Position numbers and translations under genes: made by a program. Shown here one piece after another: positions 1 to 11,202 of a stretch of 64,000 nucleotides of DNA. Below the pieces are notes generated by a model that was given only the letters and a program-made list of their open reading frames with translations, did not search any database and was not told the DNA's origin. The DNA is from Desulfotomaculum copahuensis (GTDB taxonomy: Bacteria; Bacillota; Desulfotomaculia; Desulfotomaculales; Desulfovirgulaceae). Where the stretch lies: the NCBI RefSeq assembly GCF_001655685.1, contig NZ_LYVF01000047.1, positions 1 to 64,000 of the forward strand, written 5' to 3'. How positions within the stretch are numbered: position 1 is the stretch's first letter; the number at the start of each line of letters is the position of its first letter.

Positions 1-21
1 TCGCCGCTGCAATATTTTTTC

Positions 22-53
22 AAAGCCTCCGGAGTACTCCGGAGGCTTTTTAT
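22..53 (+). terminator. Rho-independent terminator of upstream gene
   Basis: A perfect 28-base palindrome (arms 22-35 and 36-49, core CCTCCGGAGTACTCCGGAGG) is followed by T-rich sequence. It probably ends a transcript whose gene lies before the window. Confidence 0.75.
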
Positions 54-132
54 GTTCGCCCGGCCCGTTGGAGCCGGAAAAAACGGGAAGGGGCGGTCCT
101 TTGGGGAGTAAAAAACCGGTTGCGGCGGGAAA

Positions 133-162
133 TTGCCTGAAGCGGGTAAAATGTGTTAAAAT
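133..162 (+). promoter_or_regulatory. Possible sigma-A promoter for nadE
   Basis: TTGCCT (133-138) and TAAAAT (157-162) are separated by 18 bases, directly upstream of nadE and downstream of the terminator at 22-53. The -35 is a weak match. Confidence 0.35.
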
Positions 163-205
163 ATAAACGATTGAGATGATGTTCTTGTTATGGGAGGAAT
201 CAGGG

Positions 206-928
206 TTGCATGTGCTGGCGCAAAAATTAACTGACTGGCTACGGGAGCAATTGAAAGAAAGGGATGCCCGTGGTTTTGTGGTGGGTTTGAGTGGCGGTAT
301 TGATTCGGCGGTTACGGCGGCGCTGTGCAAGCGTGCCTGCCCCGGCCATGTGCTCGGAGTGATTATGCCCTGTTTCAGCAATCCACGGGATGCGGAGGAC
401 GCCATGCTGGTGGCCGGCGCTTTTGATATACCGGTGAAAACGGTGGCGCTGGACAAGCCTTTCCTGCAGATGGTGCAACTATTGACAGGTCAGGATTATG
501 ACCCGTCCGATGATGATCTGACCATCGCCAATATTAAACCGCGCTTGCGCATGACCACGCTTTATTTTTTTGCCGCCCGCAACCGTTATCTGGTGGCCGG
601 CACCAATAACCGCACCGAATTAACGGTGGGATACTTTACCAAATACGGTGACGGGGGGGTTGATCTGCTGCCAATCGGCAACTTGACCAAGTGCCGGGTT
701 TGGGAGCTGGCCGGATACCTGGGGGTACCGCGTCCGATTATTGAAAAAGCCCCCTGCGCCGGACTTTATGCCGGACAGGATGACGAGGTGGAACTGGGTG
801 TTACCTACCGGGAAATGGATGAGTATATTCTTACCGGCAAGGCGGATGAGCGTGTACGCAAGGTGGTGGAGAGACTGGCCGCCAATAACGCGCATAAAAA
901 CCAGATGCCGGCCCTGCCCCCCTTTTAA
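206..928 (+). CDS. nadE: NAD(+) synthetase, ammonia-dependent type
   Basis: Converts nicotinic acid adenine dinucleotide to NAD+ with ATP and ammonia in the cytoplasm. The protein has the PP-loop SGGIDS at residues 29-34 and the family segment GTNNRTELTVGYFTKYGDGG. About 240 residues is normal for the single-domain, ammonia-using form; no glutaminase domain is present. TTG 206 is preferred because GGGAGG (192-197) lies 8 bases upstream; an in-frame ATG at 176 lacks a good ribosome site. It stands alone between a terminator and yebC. The family is certain; only the start is open. Confidence 0.95.
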   Translation: MHVLAQKLTDWLREQLKERDARGFVVGLSGGIDSAVTAALCKRACPGHVLGVIMPCFSNPRDAEDAMLVAGAFDIPVKTVALDKPFLQMVQLLTGQDYDPSDDDLTIANIKPRLRMTTLYFFAARNRYLVAGTNNRTELTVGYFTKYGDGGVDLLPIGNLTKCRVWELAGYLGVPRPIIEKAPCAGLYAGQDDEVELGVTYREMDEYILTGKADERVRKVVERLAANNAHKNQMPALPPF

Positions 929-1036
929 TTACCAGCATTGTAGTTCCGGCGTAAAATACCCCATACCAATGGCGGCGCTTTGCGCTTTTTTTGTCTTGTG
1001 TTACAATATTCATTGTTACGGAAAGGGGATGTAGAA

Positions 1037-1768
1037 ATGTCCGGTCATTCCAAGTGGTCGACCATTAAAAGGAAAAAGGCGAAGGTGGACGCCCAGCGGG
1101 GCAAGATATTCACCCGCCTGGCCAGGGAAATAATTATCGCCGCCCGTCAGGGGGGCGGTGATCCGGAGGCCAATGCCAGATTGAAGGCGGCTATTCAGCG
1201 GGCCAGAGAGGCCAATATACCCAATGAAAACATTCAGCGGGCCATTATGCGCGGTACCGGTGAATTGGGCGGCGCCAATTATGAGGAAATCATCTATGAG
1301 GGTTATGGTCCGGGCGGTGTGGCAGTGATGCTGGAAATCGGCACGGACAACCGGAATCGCACTGCCGGTGAGATCCGGCACTTGTTTTCCAAAAACGGCG
1401 GTAACCTGGGCGAGTCTGGTTGTGTTTCCTGGATGTTCGATAAAAAGGGCCTGATTGTTATTGACCGCAATGATACTGAGCTGGACGAGGATGAAGTCAT
1501 GCTTCTGGCCCTGGAGGCAGGTGCCGAAGATATGAAGAGTGAAGAGGATGTTTTTGAGATTACCACGCTGCCGGAAGAAATAGAGCATGTACGGGATGTC
1601 CTGGCGGGCAAGGGGATCCCCCTTGCTATGGCCGACGTAACCATGGTTCCGCAGACCACCATCAGACTGCAGGGCAGGGAGGCGGAGCAAATGACCCGCC
1701 TGGTTGACGCCCTGGAAGAACTTGATGACGTGCAGGAAGTATATACAAACTGTGAATTGGAAGATTAA
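1037..1768 (+). CDS. yebC: YebC/PmpR family protein
   Basis: A 243-residue member of the YebC/TACO1 family. It opens with the signature [19 protein letters not shown] and has the usual three-domain length. Family members are described as transcriptional regulators (PmpR) and more recently as translation factors that relieve ribosome stalling; the role in this organism is inferred only. ATG 1037 follows AAAGGGG. The position just upstream of ruvCAB is common in many bacteria. A terminator follows at 1773, so it is probably transcribed separately from the Ruv genes. Confidence 0.95.
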   Translation: MSGHSKWSTIKRKKAKVDAQRGKIFTRLAREIIIAARQGGGDPEANARLKAAIQRAREANIPNENIQRAIMRGTGELGGANYEEIIYEGYGPGGVAVMLEIGTDNRNRTAGEIRHLFSKNGGNLGESGCVSWMFDKKGLIVIDRNDTELDEDEVMLLALEAGAEDMKSEEDVFEITTLPEEIEHVRDVLAGKGIPLAMADVTMVPQTTIRLQGREAEQMTRLVDALEELDDVQEVYTNCELED

Positions 1769-1772
1769 ACGT

Positions 1773-1802
1773 CCTCCGGGGTGCCCCCGGAGGTTTAATT
1801 TT
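1773..1802 (+). terminator. Terminator after yebC
   Basis: CCTCCGGGG pairs with CCCCGGAGG (1773-1793), followed by a T-rich run to about 1804. Confidence 0.75.
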
Positions 1803-1953
1803 TTAAAGGCCGCAGGTGCTTTGATGCAAGGCGTGTTGTCTCCGGGCAACCATTCTGTTCGCTGTTTGGACGAAAAGCGAGTGCCGGAATATGTATAAAA
1901 GAAAAAAACGCTGGCAATAATAGGGATGATTATTGCCGGAGCAGGTGTGCACA

Positions 1954-2598
1954 GTGATTAAAAAAATTTACCTGGCCCTGGGCGGTCTGGCATTGGCGCT
2001 GACCGTGGCGGCGGCGGTATATCTGGTGTTGGGAGTGCTGGCGCCGCCTGCCGTCAAGCCGGGCCTGGCCATAAACAAACCGGATGTTACCAACGTCTTT
2101 CCCGTTCATGCCGGGGAGGCCGTGCAGGAAGAACGCGAATATTTATGTGGTGATGTTCAAGTTGTCTTTTTGGGACGCGCTCCGGCAGATATGGTCGGAT
2201 TGGACCGGGAGGCGCTGGAGCGCCGTTATCCTTCCGCTCAGGGGTGGAGCATAGCAGCTCAGGGCAGCCTGCTTGTGCTCAAGCAGCATATAAACGACTT
2301 TTGCCCGGAGCATCAGGACTACAGGCATCTGGGCATCTCCCAGGGGATGCTGGCTGTTTATCAAGGTCCCCTGGGATGCAACCAGAAACTGTTGCGGGTG
2401 GAGAATAAATTGCCTCTGTCCGGTTTATCCCCGGACCTGCAGGTAAAATTGGAGCAGGCGATGGACTTTGACCGGCAGGATGTACAGACCCAGGGCGCAT
2501 TGCGTGCCGAACTGGAATTCGTCGGCGATCAGGCGCTGAATGCGATGCTGGATAATCTGGATGAAGCCTCCAGTATGACACAATCAAATTCTTTTTAA
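1954..2598 (+). CDS. BofC C-terminal-domain-like membrane-anchored protein
   Basis: A protein of about 214 residues with one N-terminal hydrophobic segment (roughly residues 5-28) and an outward-facing remainder with two Cys residues. It resembles the BofC C-terminal-domain proteins often found beside yebC and ruvC in spore-forming Clostridia. In Bacillus, BofC restrains the SpoIVB protease during sigma-K checkpoint control; whether this distant relative does so is not known. GTG 1954 follows GGAGCAGG by 8 bases; TTG 1933 is the alternative. A strong terminator begins at its stop codon, so it is a single-gene unit. Confidence 0.65.
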   Translation: MIKKIYLALGGLALALTVAAAVYLVLGVLAPPAVKPGLAINKPDVTNVFPVHAGEAVQEEREYLCGDVQVVFLGRAPADMVGLDREALERRYPSAQGWSIAAQGSLLVLKQHINDFCPEHQDYRHLGISQGMLAVYQGPLGCNQKLLRVENKLPLSGLSPDLQVKLEQAMDFDRQDVQTQGALRAELEFVGDQALNAMLDNLDEASSMTQSNSF

Positions 2599-2636
2599 AA
2601 ACCCGGCTGCTTTTCCCGGCCGGGTTTTTTATTTTT
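2597..2636 (+). terminator. Terminator after the BofC-like gene
   Basis: AAAAACCCGGC (2597-2607) pairs with GCCGGGTTTTT (2619-2629), followed by a T tract. Confidence 0.85.
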
Positions 2637-2689
2637 GTCCGGATGGAAGGACCCGGCCCCTGTGCTGTGGAATTGAAAGGTGAGAGTAA

Positions 2690-3199
2690 ATGGCGGGGGC
2701 GAGGAAGATGCGTGTGCTCGGGGTGGATCCCGGTACGGCCATAACCGGTTACGGTGTCATCGACGTGGTGGGAAACCGGTTAACGGCGGTGGCTTACGAC
2801 TGTATCAGAACATCCGCCGGGTGGGCCATGCCGCAGCGTTTGCTATACTTGTACAGGGGCCTGCAGGATGTGCTGGAACGTTACCGGCCGCAACATTTTG
2901 CCATTGAAGAGCTGTTTTTTAATAAAAATACCCGCACCGCCCTGGCCGTTGGACAGGCACGCGGCGTGGCCCTGCTGGCTGCGGCCCGGTCCGGCCTGCT
3001 GGTGGGGGAATACACCCCGCTGCAGGTTAAACAGGCGGTGACCGGTTACGGCCGGGCCGGCAAACAACAGGTGCAATTCATGGTGCGGTCGTTGTTATGC
3101 CTGCCCGCAGTACCCCGTCCGGACGATGTGGCCGATGCCCTGGCTGTGGCCATTTGTCACGCCCATTGTGCCCCGGGCGGGAGCCGGAAATGTCTATGA
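2690..3199 (+). CDS. ruvC: Crossover junction endodeoxyribonuclease RuvC
   Basis: Resolves Holliday junctions by paired nicks, acting with RuvAB. The 169-residue protein shows the RNase H-like fold motifs: [18 protein letters not shown] with the first catalytic Asp, FAIEELFF with the catalytic Glu, and the C-terminal [11 protein letters not shown] with the last two Asp. ATG 2690 follows AAAGGTGAG; an internal ATG (2708) is possible. It overlaps ruvA by 10 bases, so the two are translationally coupled. Confidence 0.96.
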   Translation: MAGARKMRVLGVDPGTAITGYGVIDVVGNRLTAVAYDCIRTSAGWAMPQRLLYLYRGLQDVLERYRPQHFAIEELFFNKNTRTALAVGQARGVALLAAARSGLLVGEYTPLQVKQAVTGYGRAGKQQVQFMVRSLLCLPAVPRPDDVADALAVAICHAHCAPGGSRKCL

Positions 3200-3789
3200 T
3201 TGCTTTTTTACACGGCGTTCTGGCGGCGGTGCGGGATGATGCCGTAATAATCAATGTCAACGGAGTCGGTTACCTGGTCTATGTGCCGGCTTCCACCTTG
3301 CAGGTCCTGCCGGCACATAAAGGGGAAGTGCATTTGCACACTCACCTGCTCTGGCGGGAAGACGGTCCGCACCTGTTTGGTTTTGTCAGCACGGTGGAGT
3401 TGGAAACATTCCGCTATCTTCTCAATGTGGCCGGAATTGGCCCCAAAGGCGCGCTGACCGTGCTTTCAGCCATTACCCCGGCGGCCCTTGCCCGGGCTGT
3501 GGCGGAGGGTGACATAAATGTGCTGACCCGGGTGCCGGGAGTGGGTAAGAAAACAGCACAGCGCATTATCCTGGAACTTAAAGACAAATTGCCCCGGCAA
3601 CCGGGTAATGTACCGGACGGCGGTTTGCCGGCCGGAGGGGAAGATGACGCGCTGGCTGCCCTGCTCGCCCTTGGCTACGGTGAAACCGAGGCGCGGCGGG
3701 CTATACACCGGGTCAGTCCGGACGGCGGGACAAGTCCGCCCGGCGAACTGGTGCGGGCGGCCCTGCAATGGCTGGGCCGTCAGAAATGA
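3190..3789 (+). CDS. ruvA: Holliday junction branch migration protein RuvA
   Basis: Binds four-way junctions and loads RuvB. The 199-residue protein has the N-terminal OB fold ([12 protein letters not shown]), two helix-hairpin-helix units ([16 protein letters not shown] and [19 protein letters not shown]), and a C-terminal domain after a linker rich in Gly and Pro. ATG 3190 has GGGCGGGAG upstream; ATG 3196 is a second choice. A dispersed repeat of about 220 bases separates it from ruvB, which in many genomes overlaps or directly follows ruvA. Confidence 0.96.
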   Translation: MSMIAFLHGVLAAVRDDAVIINVNGVGYLVYVPASTLQVLPAHKGEVHLHTHLLWREDGPHLFGFVSTVELETFRYLLNVAGIGPKGALTVLSAITPAALARAVAEGDINVLTRVPGVGKKTAQRIILELKDKLPRQPGNVPDGGLPAGGEDDALAALLALGYGETEARRAIHRVSPDGGTSPPGELVRAALQWLGRQK

Positions 3790-3837
3790 GAAAGTTTGCT
3801 CCGGCACGCGTCCGGCGGGCCGGGGATGTCAATATGA

Positions 3838-4054
3838 ATCGCGTGCGATATGGAGCGCTGCCAGGTTTGCTCCGAAGCCGGATGGCAACGGCATTGATTA
3901 TCATGGAAAATCCAGGGCAATTTTACATGCCGCTGCGGAGAGCAGCTTAGTTATAGTAGATAACTTTTTTCGTCGGACCGGAGCATTGGAGCGACGGGGT
4001 GCGGCCACCAGCCACCAGCCTTTTTCATTTGTGGGTTGTGTTCAAAAAATCATG
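3838..4054 (+). repeat. Dispersed repeat, copy 1 (between ruvA and ruvB)
   Basis: This non-coding stretch of about 300 bases contains blocks that recur inverted at 20758-20887: the left block (ATCGCRYGCGATATG then AGCGCTGCCAGGTT), the central block ACCGGAGCATTGGAGCG, and the right end, a long shared run ending GTGTTCAAAAAATCATG. A shorter piece recurs at 52183-52224. Copy 1 has an interior of about 70 bases that copy 2 lacks. No transposase is encoded. Although a reading frame runs through it into ruvB, its sequence is conserved as DNA between sites, so it is not an N-terminal part of RuvB. Confidence 0.75.
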
Positions 4055-4093
4055 GTCGTTAGTTGGTTTGTTTCGGGTATGGGGGGGATCCGT

Positions 4094-5119
4094 TTGGAGG
4101 AGCGCTTGCTTTCCGCCGCCTTCCGGGAGGAGGACGGGGAACTGGACAACAACTTGCGGCCGCGGCGGCTGACCGAATTTATCGGTCAAGAAAAGCTCAG
4201 GGAAAGCCTGGACATTTTTATCCGTGCCGCGCTGGAGCGCAGGGAGGCCCTGGACCATGTGCTTTTGTTCGGCCCGCCGGGGTTGGGCAAAACCACCCTG
4301 GCCGGCATTATCGCCAATGAACTGGGGGTGAATATCCGCATTACCTCCGGCCCGGCCATCGAAAGGCCGGGGGATCTGGCCGCTGTTTTGACCAATCTTT
4401 CCGCCGGGGACGTCCTGTTTATTGATGAAGTGCACCGTCTGAGCCGGCCGGTGGAGGAAGTGCTTTATCCGGCCATGGAGGACTTTGCCCTGGATATTGT
4501 AATCGGCAAGGGACCGGGCGCCCGTTCCATCCGCCTGGATCTGCCGCGGTTTACCCTGATCGGGGCCACCACCCGGGCCGGCCTGCTTACTTCACCGCTT
4601 AGGGACCGCTTCGGGGTGATCAGCCGGTTGGATTATTACCGGCAGGAGGACTTGGTGCTCATCGTCAGCCGGGCGGCCGGCATTTTCAAGGTGAGTCTGG
4701 AAGAGGACGGAGCGGCCGAAATCGCCCGCCGGGCGCGGGGCACGCCCCGGGTGGCCAACCGCTTGTTGAAACGGGTGCGTGATTACGCCCAGGTGCGCGC
4801 CGGCGGAGTGATTACCGGTAATGTGGCGGTCGAGGCGCTGGAGTTTCTGGAGGTGGATCCGCTGGGCCTTGATCAGACCGACCGGCGGCTTTTGTACACA
4901 ATTATAGAAAAGTTCAACGGCGGGCCGGTCGGTCTGGATACTTTGGCTGCCGCAACCGGCGAAGAGCCCGGCACACTGGAGGATGTTTTTGAGCCCTATC
5001 TGTTGCAGACGGGATTGCTGGCCCGCACGCCCCGGGGACGGGTGGCCACCGTGAGGGCCTATCGTCACCTGGGGTTGCCGGTGAACGGGCAGGCGGAACA
5101 ACAGGCATTATGGAAGTAA
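4094..5119 (+). CDS. ruvB: Holliday junction DNA helicase RuvB
   Basis: AAA+ motor that drives branch migration with RuvA. About 341 residues, with Walker [16 protein letters not shown], Walker B FIDEVHRL, sensor 1 GATTRAGLL, arginine-finger region PLRDRFG, and the C-terminal winged helix that binds DNA. TTG 4094 gives the standard family N-terminus ([17 protein letters not shown]) and has a G-rich ribosome site at 4081-4088; ATG 4079 would add five residues. The frame remains open upstream through the dispersed repeat, but that extension is spurious. Confidence 0.96.
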   Translation: MEERLLSAAFREEDGELDNNLRPRRLTEFIGQEKLRESLDIFIRAALERREALDHVLLFGPPGLGKTTLAGIIANELGVNIRITSGPAIERPGDLAAVLTNLSAGDVLFIDEVHRLSRPVEEVLYPAMEDFALDIVIGKGPGARSIRLDLPRFTLIGATTRAGLLTSPLRDRFGVISRLDYYRQEDLVLIVSRAAGIFKVSLEEDGAAEIARRARGTPRVANRLLKRVRDYAQVRAGGVITGNVAVEALEFLEVDPLGLDQTDRRLLYTIIEKFNGGPVGLDTLAAATGEEPGTLEDVFEPYLLQTGLLARTPRGRVATVRAYRHLGLPVNGQAEQQALWK

Positions 5120-5145
5120 AAAATCCTGGAAACGGAGTCTTTCAG

Positions 5146-5718
5146 ATGAAACTGCTCTTGCACACCTGTTGCGGACCGTGCACTATATATCCGCTCGATT
5201 ACCTGCGGGAACAGGGGCATACGGTTTACGGTTATTTTTTCAATCCGAACATTCATCCCTACACTGAATGGCAGCGGCGGCGCGAGACGCTGGAAAAGTA
5301 CGCCGCCGCCATGGACTTCAAAGTGATTTTTAATGAAGAATACCGGCTGGAAGAATTTTTACAGATGGTGGTATACCGGGAGTCCCGGCGCTGCCGGTTC
5401 TGCTATGCCATGCGCTTGAAGCAGGCGGCCCGGGTGGCTAAAAAGGGCGGGTTTGACGCTTTCAGCACCACCCTTTTGGTCAGCCCCTATCAAAAGCATG
5501 ATTTAATCAGAGAGATCGGCGAAACAGCCGGGGATGAATGCGGAGTGCCATTTTATTATGTCGATTTCCGGCCGGGATACCGGGAAGCAACCGCCCGTTC
5601 CCGGGAGTTGGGCATGTACCGGCAGCAGTACTGCGGGTGCATCTACAGCGAGAAGGAACGTTATTACCGGCCGCGCCAAAAGGGGACGGCGGGACAATGC
5701 CCGGTACAGCAAAGTTGA
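5146..5718 (+). CDS. queH: Epoxyqueuosine reductase QueH
   Basis: Carries out the last step of queuosine formation in tRNA, reducing epoxyqueuosine; it is the cobalamin-independent replacement for QueG. The roughly 190-residue protein has the QueH cysteine pattern: CCGPC at residues 8-12, CRFC in the middle, and QYCGCIYSE near the C-terminus, ligands for FeS and another metal site in characterised QueH. ATG 5146 has GGAG 8 bases upstream; ATG 5110 would overlap ruvB. It fits with queA and tgt 2 kb downstream. Confidence 0.93.
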   Translation: MKLLLHTCCGPCTIYPLDYLREQGHTVYGYFFNPNIHPYTEWQRRRETLEKYAAAMDFKVIFNEEYRLEEFLQMVVYRESRRCRFCYAMRLKQAARVAKKGGFDAFSTTLLVSPYQKHDLIREIGETAGDECGVPFYYVDFRPGYREATARSRELGMYRQQYCGCIYSEKERYYRPRQKGTAGQCPVQQS

Positions 5719-5913
5719 CCGGTTACGTCTTGACCATGTCACCGCCTCTGTTCAATGCAGCCGTTGACGCCCGGTGTCTCCGGTGCGGGCCGGGCGGGAA
5801 GCGGAACGTCGTTGACAAACCAGCCGGTAAGAAATTCACCTCCCTTCCGGGACGGGTTGAAAGGGATCGCGCCCGGGTGGTGCCGAAAGTGACAAGACAA
5901 GGGGGCGAATGGT

Positions 5914-6129
5914 TTGTACGGTATGGGCAAAATGCTTGCCTTGACGGGCGTATTTCTGCTGCTCATTGGCGGTCTGTTGATGGCTTCGGACAAGCTGTTA
6001 CATCTGGGACGCCTGCCCGGCGACGTTTATTTTCACCGGGGAAATTTTACCTTTTACTTTCCCGTGGTCACATCAATTATATTGAGCCTGCTGCTGACTC
6101 TTGTTTTAAATTTGATTTTCAGGCGCTAA
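5914..6129 (+). CDS. DUF2905 small membrane protein
   Basis: A 71-residue protein with two hydrophobic segments (about 8-27 and 48-68) separated by the family motif LGRLPGDVYFHRGNFTFYFP. DUF2905 proteins are common in Clostridia near ruvB and queA; no function is established. TTG 5914 follows GGGGG by 8 bases; ATG 5923 is the alternative. The 195 bases upstream contain no gene that can be supported. Confidence 0.8.
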   Translation: MYGMGKMLALTGVFLLLIGGLLMASDKLLHLGRLPGDVYFHRGNFTFYFPVVTSIILSLLLTLVLNLIFRR

Positions 6130-6236
6130 TCCAGCCGGTTGCCGGCCGGGGCAGTTGTCTGCAGTCCGGGGAGATCAGCCGTCCGGAAGAAGATCTCCGG
6201 AAGCGGCGGTAACTTTTTCATAAGCGGCAGGAGATT

Positions 6237-6258
6237 GGAACAACTTGTCGAATGTTCC
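6237..6258 (+). promoter_or_regulatory. Palindrome enclosing a Spo0A-box-like sequence
   Basis: GGAACA (6237-6242) and TGTTCC (6253-6258) are inverted around TTGTCGAA (6245-6252), which matches the Spo0A box core TGTCGAA. It lies about 36 bases before the start of the SpoIID-like gene. Functional status is inference. Confidence 0.35.
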
Positions 6259-6293
6259 TCAGTATGCCGGTTTTTACAATGGGGGGAATAAGC

Positions 6294-7891
6294 ATGCGGA
6301 GGAAAATAAGAATCTCCTGTCTGGCCGGGGTGCTGGCCGGTTTATGTATGTTGTTTCTATTCACCGGCCCGGCGCGGCCGGCACGGGGTGATGTTTTGCC
6401 GGTGCCCGGATCCATCCGGGTGGGTCTTGCGCTTCATGTCCCCGAAATAGCATTTTCTGTGAGCGGCAGTTATCAACTGGTTGATCAATCGGACAATAAA
6501 TCAGCCGGTACCGTTAATGCCGGCGATCAATATACAATCAGCGCCGCTCCCGGTGGTTTGACGGTGACCAAAAACGGCGCGCCGGCCGGTACATTCACCG
6601 GTCCCCTGCTGCTGCAGCAAGGCGGATTACAGGTGACCATACTCGGTGACAGCGGCGTGCCTGTCAACCGTAGCGCCGGTGACGGTCTGAACGCCATGGG
6701 TGCGGACGGCCGCCCGGTGGCTTTGAACAACCCGGCCGGACTTCTTGTTCTGGGTGCCGGCGGTCAAAAACAACTGCAGCCGGCGGCAGCCGGCGGCGGC
6801 CTGGATCTGGTCACTCTTTTCACCGGCGGCGCTTCCCGGCGTTACCGGGGCGCGATGGAATTCCGCCCGGACGGTGCGGGCGTGACGGCTATTAACATTT
6901 TACCCGTCGAGCAATATCTTTACGGGGTGGTCCCTTCGGAAATGCCATCCTCCTGGCCCGCCGGGGCGTTGAAGGCGCAGGCGGTGGCCTGCCGCAGTTA
7001 CGCTCTGGCCCATATGGGCAGCTATGCCAAAGAAGGTTTTGACGTGCTGGCCACTCAAAGCAGTCAGGTTTACCGTGGGTTCGACGGCGAAAGTCCGGCC
7101 GCCATCCGGGCGGTGGATGAAACCGGGGGGATGATCATGACTTACCAGGGCCGGCCGGTGGATGCCGTATTCCATAGCAGCGACGGCGGCTGCACTGAAA
7201 ACAGCGAGGACGTCTGGAACGGCTATGTGCCTTATTTACGTGGCAAACCGGATCCGTATGATCAAAACGATAAGTACTACAACTGGACGGTGACTTATAC
7301 CGCCGCCCAGCTGCAACAACAGCTGGCCAAAGCGGGATACAAGTTCAGTGCAGTTGATGATTTGAACATTGTTGCATATACCGCCAGCGGCAAGCGGGTC
7401 AAGTGCCTGGCTGTTAGCGGACCGGGGCCGGACGGGCAGCCGCTGACTGTCAATATCGGCGGGCCGCCCGACAAAAGCAGGGCCGATGCCGTACGTTTCG
7501 CCCTGGGCTTGAAAAGCGCCCTGTTCACCATGCAAAAAATTATGTCCAGTCAAACCGGTACCGGCAGTCCGCCTTCCGGCAACACCGGCGGCAGCCCGCC
7601 AGGCAATCCGGCCGGCAATACCGGAACCGCGCCGGGAGCGTCCGGCGGTCAGACACCGGCTGTACCCGGACAACCGGCCGTTGGACAGCCTTCCGGCGGC
7701 AGCCAGCCGCCGCCCGCCGGCGGAGCAAAATTGGTCAGCGTCACCTTCACCGGCAGCGGCTGGGGGCACGGGTTGGGCATGTCCCAGTACGGTGCCCGGG
7801 GGATGGCCGAACAGGGTTATAACTACCAGCAAATCCTGGAATACTATTATACAGGCATTAATCTGACGCCCAATTACGGGGGAGCAACGAA

Positions 7892-7895
<4 letters not shown>
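6294..7895 (+). CDS. SpoIID/LytB domain protein, exported
   Basis: Probably a cell-wall lytic transglycosylase of the SpoIID/LytB family. The 533-residue protein has a signal peptide (about residues 1-32, ending PARPARGD), a region of about 140 residues that looks like SPOR or amidase-enhancer material, the SpoIID core ([34 protein letters not shown], and [16 protein letters not shown]), a low-complexity linker rich in Gly, Pro and Ser (about 415-485), and a C-terminal return of the core ending [19 protein letters not shown]. SpoIID itself acts in engulfment; this longer relative may act in sporulation or vegetative wall turnover. ATG 6294 follows GGGGGGA. Its stop overlaps queA. Confidence 0.88.
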
Positions 7896-10038
<2,143 letters not shown>

Positions 10039-10118
10039 ATACATTTTTTTCAGCGCCGGGAAAAGGGAATTCACTTTACACCACGAATTAATTATTTTTG
10101 GAGAAAGGAGGTTATCCA

Positions 10119-10415
10119 TTGGGTCTCAATCAAACCACCGGTACGTTACTATATGTGGTCGCCCTGTTTGCCCTGCTTTATTTCTTAATGATCAGACCAC
10201 AGCAACAGCGGCAAAAGAAACATCAACAGATGCTCCGCGACGTCAAGGTTAATGACTCCATCGTTACGGCCGGCGGCATTTATGCCACCGTCGTGAAGAT
10301 AAAAGAAGACTCCCTGATCGTACGGGTAGCGGACGGCGTGCGCATCGAAATATTAAAAAATGCCATCGCCCAGGTGCGGGAGCGGGAGCCGGAAGAAACC
10401 GGCGAAAAAGAATAG
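10119..10415 (+). CDS. yajC: Preprotein translocase accessory subunit YajC
   Basis: Small inner-membrane partner of SecDF. The 98-residue protein has one membrane segment (about residues 8-26) ending in MIRPQQQRQKK, then a cytoplasmic domain with VKVNDSIVTAGGIYATVV. TTG 10119 has AAAGGAGG seven bases upstream. Confidence 0.95.
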   Translation: MGLNQTTGTLLYVVALFALLYFLMIRPQQQRQKKHQQMLRDVKVNDSIVTAGGIYATVVKIKEDSLIVRVADGVRIEILKNAIAQVREREPEETGEKE

Positions 10416-10513
10416 TTGTCCGGGGAGTAGGCTTAAGTCTACTCTCTTTCTCCGTACGCGGGCAGTTTCCAATAATGCCGCCGGCAGGGTTAATCTGGTA
10501 AGGAGGACCATAT

Positions 10514-11173
10514 TTGGTTACACTGGAGGAGATTAAAAAAAACCCGGTGGTGGACAGTTTCATCCGTAAAGGGAACGAATATCTCGGTGTGCAGGGTTTT
10601 ACCGAGCACAGTTACCGGCACCTGAACCTGGTCAGCACGATTGCCCGCAACATTCTGGAACGCCTGGGCCATCCCGCGCGGCAGGCGGAGTTGGCGGCCA
10701 TTGCCGGTTACATGCACGATATCGGTAATGTGCTCAGCCGCAACGATCACGGTATTTCAGGCGCCTCGCTGGCTTTTAATATTTTAAACGGCATGGGCAT
10801 GCCTCCCGATGAAACAGCCACGGTCATCTCGGCCATCGCCAACCACGAGGAGCAGTACGGTCAACCGGTGAACAATGTGGCGGCCGCCCTGATTGTGGCC
10901 GACAAGTCCGATGTGCACCGGTCGCGGGTGCGTAATATGGATTTTGCCACCTTTGACATTCACGACCGGGTGAACTATGCCGTGGAGCATTCTTTTATCT
11001 GGGTCAAAAAGGAAAAACGCACTATTACCATGGATCTCTCTATCGACATCAAAATATGCCCAGTCATGGAATACTTTGAAATTTTTCTCACCCGGATGAT
11101 GCTTTGCCGGCGGGCGGCCAACTTTTTAAACTGTAACTTTGAACTGATGGTTAACGGCTCCAAGCTGCTCTAA
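10514..11173 (+). CDS. HD-domain phosphohydrolase-like protein
   Basis: A 219-residue protein with HD-superfamily metal-binding motifs: H in FTEHSYRHLNL, the HD pair in GYMHDIGNVLSRNDHGI, and ANHEEQYG. Substrate is unknown; HD proteins hydrolyse phosphoesters of nucleotides. The C-terminal 60 residues form a beta-rich extension with few recognisable features. TTG 10514 has AAGGAGG upstream. It lies between yajC and secD, an arrangement I associate with Desulfotomaculum relatives, but a Sec-related job is not shown. A weak inverted repeat (GAGTAG/CTACTC) lies in the 98-base gap upstream. Confidence 0.8.
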   Translation: MVTLEEIKKNPVVDSFIRKGNEYLGVQGFTEHSYRHLNLVSTIARNILERLGHPARQAELAAIAGYMHDIGNVLSRNDHGISGASLAFNILNGMGMPPDETATVISAIANHEEQYGQPVNNVAAALIVADKSDVHRSRVRNMDFATFDIHDRVNYAVEHSFIWVKKEKRTITMDLSIDIKICPVMEYFEIFLTRMMLCRRAANFLNCNFELMVNGSKLL

Positions 11174-11202
11174 CGAAGGGAACAAGGGGGAACAAGCTGC
11201 AA

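Noticed and set aside
1016-1849. Minus-strand open frame (277 codons) opposite yebC
   Set aside because: Antisense shadow of yebC with a protein sequence of no family character.
3608-4093. Long N-terminal extension of RuvB through the intergenic repeat
   Set aside because: The DNA recurs inverted in another locus (20758-20887), RuvB has a normal N-terminus from 4094, and the extension matches no protein domain.
5719-5913. Possible small gene between queH and the DUF2905 gene
   Set aside because: Open frames there overlap queH in another phase, lack ribosome sites and resemble nothing.
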